Notes under the pieces: model-generated
The model's database searches: none
Told to the model about the DNA's origin: nothing
The model's input: only the letters and a program-made list of their open reading frames with translations
Shown: positions 1 to 6,467 of the stretch, one piece after another
Position numbering within the stretch: the first letter of the stretch is position 1
Layout: the number at the start of each line of letters is the position of its first letter
Position numbers and translations under genes: made by a program
Source: Spirochaetaceae bacterium
GTDB lineage: Bacteria > Spirochaetota > Spirochaetia > SZUA-6 > Fen-1364
Reading direction: 5' to 3'
DNA: 9,405 bases
Assembly (NCBI GenBank): GCA_003170115.1
Contig: PMZS01000022.1
Span: forward strand, 1 to 9,405

Positions 1-54
1 CGAAGTGTTAAACTTGGGTTTGAGCTCGCTGAAGTGGTCGTTGAGTCGAGGTGA
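1..54 (+). CDS. Possible C-terminal tail of an upstream gene (partial)
   Basis: Frame 1 is open from the window edge to a TGA at 52-54 and would encode 17 residues ending in FELAEVVVESR. A palindromic hairpin begins 20 nt after this stop, as expected downstream of a gene end. The stretch is too short to identify a family or to exclude a chance open frame, so this is only a candidate. Confidence 0.3.
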   Translation, partial: RSVKLGFELAEVVVESR

Positions 55-74
55 TTACTCCTTATCCATGTGCC

Positions 75-99
75 CCTCCCAGGATTCATGTCTGGGAGG
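75..99 (+). terminator. Stem-loop, possible terminator of the upstream gene
   Basis: CCTCCCAG (75-82) and CTGGGAGG (92-99) form a perfect 8-bp stem around a 9-nt loop. No T-tract follows (the next bases are AGTGTTTCACA), so it is not a classical intrinsic terminator. It could be a Rho-assisted 3' end or an mRNA-stabilising hairpin. Its place 20 nt after a candidate stop codon favours a 3'-end role. Confidence 0.4.
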
Positions 100-354
100 A
101 GTGTTTCACAGTCTTTGGAAAAAGTCCGGAGGAATAAGAATTCTCGTGGTGCATGGAAATTCACGAAAACCCCGCCCGCGCCACCCCCTGCCTAATATTT
201 ATGTGCGCGCGCCCTGATAAGTGAGGGCCTTCCCCTTGACGCTCAATGTATACTAGCCATCGTCAAAGGAACTATCCCATTCGATCGCAACAGCTCCCCG
301 ACGTGGGAAATAAGAATCGGCGGCTGTACCGCATGCCCGCGGGAAGCGCGGACC
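100..354 (+). other. Upstream region of the signalling operon; no convincing gene
   Basis: I see no gene here. An in-frame ATG at 246 would lengthen the next protein by 41 residues, but it lacks a well-placed Shine-Dalgarno, and the added residues are basic, low in complexity and lie outside the ABC domain. TATACT at 249-254 resembles a sigma-70 -10 box, but I find no -35 at 16-18 bp. TTGACG at 236-241 is only 7 bp away, too close to pair with it. No sigma-54 GG-N10-GC element with TGGC/TTGC flanks is visible, so the operon may be expressed constitutively from an undefined promoter. Confidence 0.4.
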
Positions 355-360
355 AAGGAG
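355..360 (+). promoter_or_regulatory. Ribosome binding site that sets a TTG start
   Basis: AAGGAG at 355-360 stands 8 nt before TTG at 369-371, in frame with the long ABC/kinase reading frame. It is the only strong Shine-Dalgarno in front of that frame. It is also the reason I reject the longer ATG start at 246. Confidence 0.65.
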
Positions 361-368
361 TGAGGTAC

Positions 369-1778
369 TTGAAAAATATCAGCTCCTTAGAGGGAGACCC
401 GATTGTCCGCCTGAAGGGCGTCAAGGTCTGCTTCGGCAGCATCGTATCCCTCGATGGCGTCGATTTTCAGGTCGGCAAGAACGAGGTCGTCGGGCTTCTG
501 GGAAACAACGGCGCCGGCAAGTCGACGCTGATAAAGACGATTCTCGGCCTCCATCCGCGTACTTCGGGAGAGGTCCTCGTTGAAGGCAGGCGCGTGAACT
601 TCACGTCGCCGCGGGAGGCCCGTGCGGCAGGAATCGAGACCGTTTTCCAGGACTTGTCCCTAGCGGAGGACCTCAGCGTCGTGCAAAACTTCTTCATCGG
701 CCGCGAGCTCTGTCGTGGCGGCACGGGGCTGGGGTTTCAGGACGCAGGCCGGATGGAGAAAATCGCAGAGGACGTGCTGCGCGAGCTCGGCTTACGGAAA
801 CCGATCACGATGCAGACAAGAGTCAGCTCGCTTTCCGGGGGAGAAAGACAGCTCGTGGCTATCGGTCGGGCTTTCTTTTTCGCCCGCACGCTCCTTGTCC
901 TTGACGAGCCGACCTCCGCCCTCTCGGAGTCGGCCGTGCAACACCTGCGCGAGATGGTGAAGCGGGCGAAAGTCAGGGGGGTCTCGGTCATCTTCGCCAC
1001 GCACAATGCCACGGAAGTCTTTGAAGTGGCGGATCGGTTTGTAATCCTCGACAACGGAAAGGTGTACGCCAGCCTGAAGAAGGGAACCACCGACCTCACT
1101 GAGTTGGAGAAGCTTCTCATTTCCCGAAAGCTCTCCGCTGTTAAAGAAATGGCTGCCGGCGTGGCCCACCAGGTACGAAATCCACTTGGAGTCCTGAAGG
1201 TGTCCGTAGAGCTCATGCGGAAGAAGCTCGCCTGCACGGACGCCGGCGGGGATCTGGATGACATTACCAAAGTGATGCTGGACGAGATCGACAGCCTGAA
1301 TCACGTGATCAGCAACTTTGTGGATTTCGCCCACCAGCGGGCACCGATGAAAACGCCCTGCTCCATCCTGGAAGTGATCAAGGAGTCGCTTTCGAGCCTG
1401 ACAATCAGCAGCTTTCCCGATATCGATGTCACAGTGGAGGTTTCTGAAGGCCTTGGCCTGTATCCCATGGATGCCAACCTGATGAAGCAGGCGCTGTGCA
1501 TTCTCCTCATGAACGCAATCGACGCGTCCTGCAGGAATGGACCGATTGAAATCAAGGCCTCCCTGAAGGGGGGATACCTCTGCGTCGAGGTGAGGGATTG
1601 GGGGGCCGGAATCGCGGAGGATCAGCGAAGCAAGATTTTCATGCCATTCTTCACGACGAAGCCCTTGGGCACGGGTCTCGGGCTCTCAATTGCGCACCGG
1701 ATCCTCGAACAGCATAACGGAACCATTAATGTCTTTTCATCACCGGGAAAGGGCGCTACCTTTCAGCTCATCCTGTAA
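369..1778 (+). CDS. ABC transporter ATPase-histidine kinase fusion protein
   Basis: From TTG 369 the protein has 469 residues. Residues 10-249 are a CUT2/sugar-type ABC ATPase: Walker A GNNGAGKST (45-53), Q-loop Q94, signature LSGGE (155-159), Walker B with D179-E180, and switch H212. A few residues later a HisKA-type helix begins with H-box AAGVAHQVRNPL, phosphoacceptor H267. An HATPase_c domain follows: N-box N382, G1 DWGAG (410-414), F-box PFFTTKP (426-432) and G2 GTGLGL (434-439). All ATP-binding motifs of both enzymes are present. There is no signal peptide, membrane helix, PAS or GAF domain, so the protein should be cytosolic with the ABC module as its only input candidate. H267 is followed by Q rather than the usual E/D. 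The motif positions nearly match those of the stand-alone ATPase at 5646-6467. The gene lies 9 nt before the response regulator, its likely partner. An ATG at 246 is an alternative start with weaker translation signals. Confidence 0.93.
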   Translation: MKNISSLEGDPIVRLKGVKVCFGSIVSLDGVDFQVGKNEVVGLLGNNGAGKSTLIKTILGLHPRTSGEVLVEGRRVNFTSPREARAAGIETVFQDLSLAEDLSVVQNFFIGRELCRGGTGLGFQDAGRMEKIAEDVLRELGLRKPITMQTRVSSLSGGERQLVAIGRAFFFARTLLVLDEPTSALSESAVQHLREMVKRAKVRGVSVIFATHNATEVFEVADRFVILDNGKVYASLKKGTTDLTELEKLLISRKLSAVKEMAAGVAHQVRNPLGVLKVSVELMRKKLACTDAGGDLDDITKVMLDEIDSLNHVISNFVDFAHQRAPMKTPCSILEVIKESLSSLTISSFPDIDVTVEVSEGLGLYPMDANLMKQALCILLMNAIDASCRNGPIEIKASLKGGYLCVEVRDWGAGIAEDQRSKIFMPFFTTKPLGTGLGLSIAHRILEQHNGTINVFSSPGKGATFQLIL

Positions 1779-1787
1779 GAGAAGATT

Positions 1788-3152
1788 ATGAAGAGAATCC
1801 TGATTGTCGACGACGAAAAGAACATGTGCAAGGTCCTGTCAATGCTCTTCAAGGACGAAGGATACGACGTCGCGTCCGCCGAAGACGGCGCGGAAGCGAT
1901 CCGTCGAATCGAACAAGGCGACCTCATCGATCTGATCATCTCGGACCTAAAGATGCCCGGCGTCGACGGCCTGGGAATTCTGGACTACCTGAAAAAGACA
2001 GAAAGGGACATCCCCTTCGTCTTGATCACGGCATATGGCACCATCCCGGACGCCGTCAAGGCTTTGAAAAAGGGGGCCGTGGATTTCATCACCAAGCCCT
2101 TCAACGTAGACGTCATTGCCAACACAGTGAGACGGGTATTTCGTACAGCGGCGCTGGAGCGAACCAACCAGATACTCTCGGAGAGCATCGTTGAAGATCG
2201 CTTTGTCTTCGAGAGCCCACAGATGCGAGAGATCATGGGGCTAGTGCCAAAGTACGCAGCTGCCTCCGCTCCAATCCTCATCCTGGGCGAGAGCGGCGTC
2301 GGCAAGGAGATGGTCGCGCGGGCTATTCACCGTCACGGGTACTCCATGGACCTGAGCGCCAAAAAGCCCTTCATCCTCATCAACTGCCCGGCCATTCCAG
2401 AGCAGCTCCTGGAGAGCGAGTTGTTCGGTCATCGGCGAGGCGCTTTCACAGGCGCCACCAAGGATTTCAAGGGGAAGGTCCTTCTCGCTGATGGAGGGAC
2501 GCTCTTCCTAGACGAGGTGGGCGATCTTCCCGTATCCATACAGCCGAAGCTCCTCAGAGTCCTGGAGGACAAAAGCTTTCAGCCGGTGGGAAGCATCACG
2601 ACCGTCCGCGTGAACGCCCGCGTCATTTGCACCACCAACCAGGATCTGGAGAAGCTCATGGAAACAGGCGTGTTCCGCAGGGATCTTTTCTACAGGATAA
2701 ACGCACTGACAATCTCCGTCCCCCCCCTCCGAGAGAGAAAAGCCGACCTCAAGCCGCTGACCGACTACTTCCTGAGGAGGTACTCGCTGGAGATGCGCAA
2801 GGAAGTACAAATCTCCAATGATGTCATGGAGGCTTTCCAGGAGTACTCGTGGCCAGGGAACGTACGGGAGCTTCGCAACGTCCTGGAGCGGGCAGTCGTG
2901 ATCGTCAACAGCGGAGTGGAGATCGGACTCTGCGATCTGCCGCAGGAGGTGTTCCACGGCGGTCATTGTCTGGAGCCGAACCGGGAAAATCGACTCGAGG
3001 CTCAAGAACGAGCCCTGATCCTGGCAACACTCAATCAGTCCGCATGGAATATCTCGCGGGCGTCGCAGGCGCTAGGCATCCCGAGAAGTAATTTGCGCTA
3101 TAGAATCGAGAAGTTCGGCCTGACCAGAGGCGAATATTCGCCACCAAGCTGA
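1788..3152 (+). CDS. NtrC-family sigma-54-dependent response regulator
   Basis: This 454-residue protein has the full NtrC layout. The receiver domain (1-120) carries the acidic pocket D8-D9, phosphoacceptor D53, T81 and K103. The central AAA+ domain (about 138-370) has Walker A GESGVGKE (167-174), the sigma-54 contact loop GAFTGA (218-223), Walker B GGTLFLDE (236-243) and the arginine-rich RRDLFYRI (297-304). A Fis-type helix-turn-helix closes the protein (about 405-445). Phosphorylation should drive oligomerisation and ATP-dependent opening of sigma-54 promoters. The start ATG lies 9 nt after the kinase stop, which implies co-transcription and cognate pairing. The nearest candidate target is the sigma-54 promoter at 3334-3349, just downstream. 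The length is typical of the family and no key residue is missing. Confidence 0.97.
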   Translation: MKRILIVDDEKNMCKVLSMLFKDEGYDVASAEDGAEAIRRIEQGDLIDLIISDLKMPGVDGLGILDYLKKTERDIPFVLITAYGTIPDAVKALKKGAVDFITKPFNVDVIANTVRRVFRTAALERTNQILSESIVEDRFVFESPQMREIMGLVPKYAAASAPILILGESGVGKEMVARAIHRHGYSMDLSAKKPFILINCPAIPEQLLESELFGHRRGAFTGATKDFKGKVLLADGGTLFLDEVGDLPVSIQPKLLRVLEDKSFQPVGSITTVRVNARVICTTNQDLEKLMETGVFRRDLFYRINALTISVPPLRERKADLKPLTDYFLRRYSLEMRKEVQISNDVMEAFQEYSWPGNVRELRNVLERAVVIVNSGVEIGLCDLPQEVFHGGHCLEPNRENRLEAQERALILATLNQSAWNISRASQALGIPRSNLRYRIEKFGLTRGEYSPPS

Positions 3153-3167
3153 CCATTAGTCGCCAGC

Positions 3168-3211
3168 CGGCAATCGTTTTTGCCGTTGCCGAAGCAAGGA
3201 ATCGGCCTTGC
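3168..3211 (+). promoter_or_regulatory. Paired dyads, candidate enhancer for the NtrC-like regulator
   Basis: Two 18-bp inverted repeats of form 6-N6-6 lie side by side: CGGCAA-N6-TTGCCG (3168-3185) and GCAAGG-N6-CCTTGC (3194-3211). The core GCAA/TTGC occurs five times in about 42 bp. The dyad centres would be near -183 and -157 relative to the start predicted from the sigma-54 promoter, a usual range for bacterial enhancer-binding proteins. The centres are 26 bp apart, about 2.5 helical turns, which is not the ideal same-face spacing. The GCAA cores also sit differently within the two dyads. The first dyad could instead be a transcript 3' hairpin, as it begins 15 nt after the regulator stop. 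Confidence 0.45.
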
Positions 3212-3333
3212 CAAGCGCACTGAACGGTCAGATTCTTCGCGAATGGCTTGAAGAGAGAGGTAATTGAATAAAATCAGCAGGATCTGATCCCTTTTTCCGT
3301 TGCGGAGCGTTGAAAGAGTTTCTCCTTGTGACG
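3212..3333 (+). other. Linker between candidate enhancer and promoter
   Basis: No gene is visible. The stretch includes an AT-rich patch (about 3260-3277), where a bending protein such as IHF could act, although I see no good IHF consensus. It also holds a short dyad, ATCAG-N6-CTGAT (3273-3277 and 3284-3288), followed by CCCTTTTT. That dyad could be a minor operator or a weak terminator. Confidence 0.25.
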
Positions 3334-3349
3334 TGGCATGGGGATTGCA
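3334..3349 (+). promoter_or_regulatory. Sigma-54 (-24/-12) promoter of the transporter operon
   Basis: TGGCATGGGGATTGCA matches the consensus TGGCACG-N4-TTGCW at 11 of 12 defined positions; only the sixth base differs. The invariant GG (3335-3336) and GC (3347-3348) are exactly 10 bp apart. Transcription should begin near 3360, giving a leader of about 187 nt before the binding-protein gene. The site points toward the transporter genes and lies 182 bp after a gene for a sigma-54 activator, which strongly supports function. Confidence 0.82.
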
Positions 3350-3460
3350 TTCTTCTTCGCGGGAGATTTTCCAAGGCCATGCACAACGAGAAGGAGCGGG
3401 AGGCGAGCTGATGTAGAAGGGAAAAGGAGAATTGGAACTGAATACCGGGACCGCTCTCCC

Positions 3461-3489
3461 ACGAACAGGGAATCACCTCCACTGTTCGT
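3461..3489 (+). promoter_or_regulatory. Leader stem-loop with an anti-Shine-Dalgarno loop
   Basis: ACGAACAG (3461-3468) pairs perfectly with CTGTTCGT (3482-3489) around a 13-nt loop. The loop contains CCTCC (3476-3480), complementary to GGAGG (3537-3541) of the binding-protein ribosome binding site. A loop-to-RBS contact could modulate translation of the transporter operon, but this is inference. The stem itself is directly visible. CCTCC/GGAGG complementarity alone can arise by chance. Confidence 0.4.
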
Positions 3490-3546
3490 TGTGAATGGCT
3501 TCAAGGATCTCCCGACACAAGGCAACCGATTTCGAAGGAGGCGCTT

Positions 3547-4512
3547 ATGAAACGGATTCTCGGAATTGTGTTGATCGGCATGATGGTCGCCAGTATCGGC
3601 TTCGGGCAGAAGAAGATGGAGGACATCACGATCCGATTCTTCGCGGGAGGCGATGCGGGCGATCCATTCGCGTCCATAGTATACAAGGGCGCGATGGCTG
3701 CCCAGAAAGCTCTCGGGGTAAAGGTCGATTATGTCTTCTCAGGATGGGACAACGAGAAGATGGTCGCACAGCTTCGTGACGCGGTCGCGGCGAGGCCGGA
3801 CGGGATCGCGATGATGGGGCATGCCGGCGACGCGGCCTTGATGCCGATTGTGCAAGATGCGGTCAAGCAGGGAATCGCCATGATGTACCAGAATGTGGAT
3901 GTCCCTCAGATCCGCGCGAAATTAGGCGGCGGCTACGTCGGCGCGCAGTTGGAATCCCAGGGACGGGCGCTTGCGGAGGCCGCGATCCAGAAATTCGGAC
4001 TGAAGAAGGGGGACCGGGTCGTCGTGTTCGGCAATTGGGGAATGCCCGGCCGTAATATCAGGGAAGGTGCCTCGGCAGACGCGTTCACAAAGGCGGGGCT
4101 CATCGTGACGAAGCTGACCGCGACAACCGAGATGGTCTCCAATACGCAGCTCATGCTGCCCGCTCTCAGCGGCGAAATCCTCTCGCACCCGGACACAAAG
4201 CTGATCGAATACGCGAACTCCGCGAACCTTGGGGCAGTTCCCTTGTATATGAAGTCGTTGGGGAAGAAACCGGGCGAGATCAAGAACATCGGATTCGACA
4301 CGAGCCCGGCCATTGTCGAAGCGTTCCGCTCAGGGTATGTCCAGCTCAGCTCCGACCAGCAGCCGTATCTGCAGGGATTCCTGCCGGTAGTTAGTCTTGC
4401 AATGACGATCGCGTACGGCTTCAGCCCAATCAGCTACGACACGGGAGCCGGCTTCGTTACGCCTGAAAACATCGAGAATCTCGCAGCCCTGGCTGTTGCC
4501 GGCATTCGCTGA
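3547..4512 (+). CDS. CUT2-type sugar ABC transporter substrate-binding protein
   Basis: This 321-residue protein starts at ATG 3547, 5 nt after a strong AAGGAGG (3535-3541). Residues 1-20 form a Sec signal peptide: MKR, a hydrophobic core, then SIGFG before Q21. There is no lipobox cysteine, so the mature protein should be free in the periplasm. The rest fits the periplasmic-binding-protein-like I fold of the ribose/galactose group (Peripla_BP_4). It shows GGDAGDPF near the N-terminus (34-41), which in this family sits at the ligand cleft, DTSPAIVEAFRSGYV (251-265) and the family-typical DQQPYLQGFLPV (270-281). It captures the solute and delivers it to the permease downstream. The ligand cannot be read from the sequence; a sugar or sugar-like compound is the default. 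It is the first gene behind the sigma-54 promoter. Confidence 0.93.
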   Translation: MKRILGIVLIGMMVASIGFGQKKMEDITIRFFAGGDAGDPFASIVYKGAMAAQKALGVKVDYVFSGWDNEKMVAQLRDAVAARPDGIAMMGHAGDAALMPIVQDAVKQGIAMMYQNVDVPQIRAKLGGGYVGAQLESQGRALAEAAIQKFGLKKGDRVVVFGNWGMPGRNIREGASADAFTKAGLIVTKLTATTEMVSNTQLMLPALSGEILSHPDTKLIEYANSANLGAVPLYMKSLGKKPGEIKNIGFDTSPAIVEAFRSGYVQLSSDQQPYLQGFLPVVSLAMTIAYGFSPISYDTGAGFVTPENIENLAALAVAGIR

Positions 4513-4527
4513 TCGAAGAGAGAAAAT

Positions 4528-4558
4528 CACACGAGGCGGGAACTCCCCGCCTCGTGTG
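4528..4558 (+). terminator. Strong intercistronic stem-loop between binding protein and permease
   Basis: CACACGAGGCGGG (4528-4540) and CCCGCCTCGTGTG (4546-4558) form a perfect 13-bp stem with a 5-nt loop AACTC. It lies 15 nt after the binding-protein stop. There is no T-tract. In binding-protein-dependent transport operons, hairpins here commonly protect the upstream mRNA and partly block readthrough, giving excess binding protein over membrane parts. I infer that role. The stem contains the GTG at 4554, which argues against the permease starting there. Confidence 0.75.
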
Positions 4559-4622
4559 TCCAGCGGCACTCGGGCTGGTCCTGCGCGGACTAGGCCCATG
4601 GGGAAGGAGGTCGCTTACTCGG

Positions 4623-5585
4623 ATGAGTAGGGCAAGGAGTTTCTTCTACAGACATAGAATCGAGTTCGCGGTGCTGGGGGTCTTTTTCGCCTTGATCGCC
4701 GTGTTCGCCATCGCAAATCCCAAGGTTTTCCTGAACTACCGGGCGTACACGGCCGTCTTCACGACGTTGGGCGCATCGATCATCCTCGTGACCTCGAACG
4801 TTTTCATCGTGGCGAGCGGCGAGCTGGACCTCTCCTTCCCCTCGGTGATCGGACTTTCGGCCATGGTTTTTGCCATGCTAGCCCGGGCGGGGATCAGTCC
4901 CGTCCTCGCTCTGTTCGCATCACTGGTCACCGGAGCGTTCTGCGGGTACGTGAACGGCATGCTGGTCACCAAGGTCGGCCTTTCCTCGCTCGTCTCAACG
5001 CTCGGGATGAACTTCCTCCTGCGGGGACTGATCATGATCATCACCGGGGGGCTCGCGATTCCCCTGACCTTCATGTTGGAATCCACCATAGCGAAGGTCT
5101 TCGCAGGTACCATTGGGGTCTTCCCCGTTCAGCTGCTTTGGGGGCTTGGGTTCGCACTCATCGGGTGGCTCCTCTTCACTCGTCACAAATTCGGCGGCCA
5201 TGTCTGCTACACCGGCGACAACATCACCAGCGCGAGGGAGATGGGCATCAGAGTCGACCGAGTGAAAATCTGGACGTTTATGCTGATGGGGTTCAGTGCA
5301 GGTTTCGTGGGTGTCCTGGTGACGCTGCTCAACAACACATTTTGGCCGACCACGGGAGACGGGTATTTGCTTCTAATTCTCGCGGCCGTGTTCCTGGGCG
5401 GCACCCCGACGTGGGGAGGGATCGGCACAATCTGGGGCGCCGTCATAGGTGCCTTCATTCTCGGTTTCATCGAAACGGGGATCATCGCCTCCGGCCTGAC
5501 GGGGTTTTATACCCAGTTCTTCTACGGCGTGATCCTGATTCTCGCGTTGATTAGCCACCGCTATGTGGGTCTGAAGAAGAAATAG
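4623..5585 (+). CDS. CUT2-type sugar ABC transporter permease
   Basis: This very hydrophobic inner-membrane protein of the RbsC/XylH/FrcB group (BPD_transp_2) has 320 residues and several clear transmembrane segments, the first at about 14-31. Family landmarks are SGELDLS (65-71), the cytoplasmic coupling region around GDNITSAREMGIRVDRVK (198-215), and the glycine-rich AAVFLGG then WGGIG (254-268). I chose ATG 4623 because AAGGAGG (4604-4610) lies 12 nt upstream and because the longer frame would begin inside a 13-bp RNA stem. The protein should form the homodimeric channel on which ATPase subunits dock. Its coupling surface is the likely contact for the stand-alone ATPase and, by inference, for the ABC domain of the kinase fusion. 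It ends in a lysine-rich tail. Confidence 0.93.
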   Translation: MSRARSFFYRHRIEFAVLGVFFALIAVFAIANPKVFLNYRAYTAVFTTLGASIILVTSNVFIVASGELDLSFPSVIGLSAMVFAMLARAGISPVLALFASLVTGAFCGYVNGMLVTKVGLSSLVSTLGMNFLLRGLIMIITGGLAIPLTFMLESTIAKVFAGTIGVFPVQLLWGLGFALIGWLLFTRHKFGGHVCYTGDNITSAREMGIRVDRVKIWTFMLMGFSAGFVGVLVTLLNNTFWPTTGDGYLLLILAAVFLGGTPTWGGIGTIWGAVIGAFILGFIETGIIASGLTGFYTQFFYGVILILALISHRYVGLKKK

Positions 5586-5645
5586 CGCAGGCGTTTGCCG
5601 ACACCGGCAGCCGAGCTTTCTGCGTCGGTAGCGAGGGGGTGTGGA

Positions 5646-6467
5646 ATGACAGCGAATGAATCGGCGGGAAACGCGCAATACATTATGAAGGCGTCGGGCG
5701 TCTGCAAGAAATTTGGGTTCGTACAGGCCCTGAAGAACGTCAGCTTCGAAGTCGGACCGAATGAGATCGTCGGGCTTATCGGCGACAACGGGGCCGGCAA
5801 GTCTACCTTGATTAAGACCTTGACCGGAGTCCATCAGGCCGACTCGGGCGAACTTTATTGGAAAGGCACGCAGCTGACGAATTACTCCGTCCACGCCGCC
5901 CGCGATATGGGAATCGTGACAGTCTTCCAGGACCGGGCGCTCTCCGAGCAGCATTCGATCTGGCGCAACATTTTCATGGGCAAGGAGCTCACCGGCTGGG
6001 GTGGGTTCTTGCGTGTGAAAAAGCAGAAGGAGGAAACGCAGAGGATGATGAGAGAGATGATGGGCTTCACGTCCTCCTTCATGACCCCTGACACACCGGT
6101 CGGCAACATGTCGGGAGGGGAGCGGCAGGGCGTTGCCATCTGCCGGGCGTTGTATTTCGAAGCGGACCTCATCATCCTCGATGAGCCGACGGGCGGACTC
6201 TCACTCTCGGAAACCAGGAAGGTCCTGAAGTTCGTGCGCAGCATCAAGGAAAGCGGCAAGTCCTGCATCTTCATCAGCCACAACATGTACCATGTCTATC
6301 CGGTGGCCGATCGAATCATTGTCTTAGACCGTGGGGAGATCGTCGACGCCTTCGTGAAAGGGCAGATCGACATTGAGACGCTGGAGGCACGACTCCTCGA
6401 GATTGCGGGAACGAGCGACATCGACCTCAAGGTGCCGGTGGGAAGCAAGGCAATCGCGCGAGAATGA
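5646..6467 (+). CDS. Single-domain sugar ABC transporter ATPase (CUT2, FrcA-like)
   Basis: This 273-residue cytosolic ATPase energises the permease encoded 60 nt upstream. It has Walker A GDNGAGKST (46-54), Q-loop Q95, signature MSGGE (155-159), Walker B LIILDEP (175-181) and switch H212. It carries one ABC module, unlike RbsA or XylG, which have two, so two copies or a mixed pair must assemble. ATG 5646 is preceded by GAGGGGG (5633-5639). A longer TTG start at 5595 has no good ribosome binding site and adjoins a small hairpin (5596-5609). Around Walker A, 22 of 31 residues are identical to the ABC half of the kinase fusion (hand count), and all later motifs share the same residue numbers, so the two ATPases are clear relatives. 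Confidence 0.93.
   Translation: MTANESAGNAQYIMKASGVCKKFGFVQALKNVSFEVGPNEIVGLIGDNGAGKSTLIKTLTGVHQADSGELYWKGTQLTNYSVHAARDMGIVTVFQDRALSEQHSIWRNIFMGKELTGWGGFLRVKKQKEETQRMMREMMGFTSSFMTPDTPVGNMSGGERQGVAICRALYFEADLIILDEPTGGLSLSETRKVLKFVRSIKESGKSCIFISHNMYHVYPVADRIIVLDRGEIVDAFVKGQIDIETLEARLLEIAGTSDIDLKVPVGSKAIARE

Noticed and set aside
5..217. 70-residue plus-strand frame starting at GTG 5
   Set aside because: It has no ribosome binding site, runs through the 75-99 hairpin, and its composition (many S, R, P) does not look like protein.
236..254. TTGACG and TATACT as a sigma-70 promoter for the signalling operon
   Set aside because: The boxes are only 7 bp apart instead of 16-18, and no other -35 fits the -10-like box.
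3338..3550. 70-residue plus-strand frame in the transporter leader
   Set aside because: It begins inside the sigma-54 promoter, upstream of the predicted transcript start, and ends past the binding-protein start. Its basic, low-complexity sequence looks non-coding.
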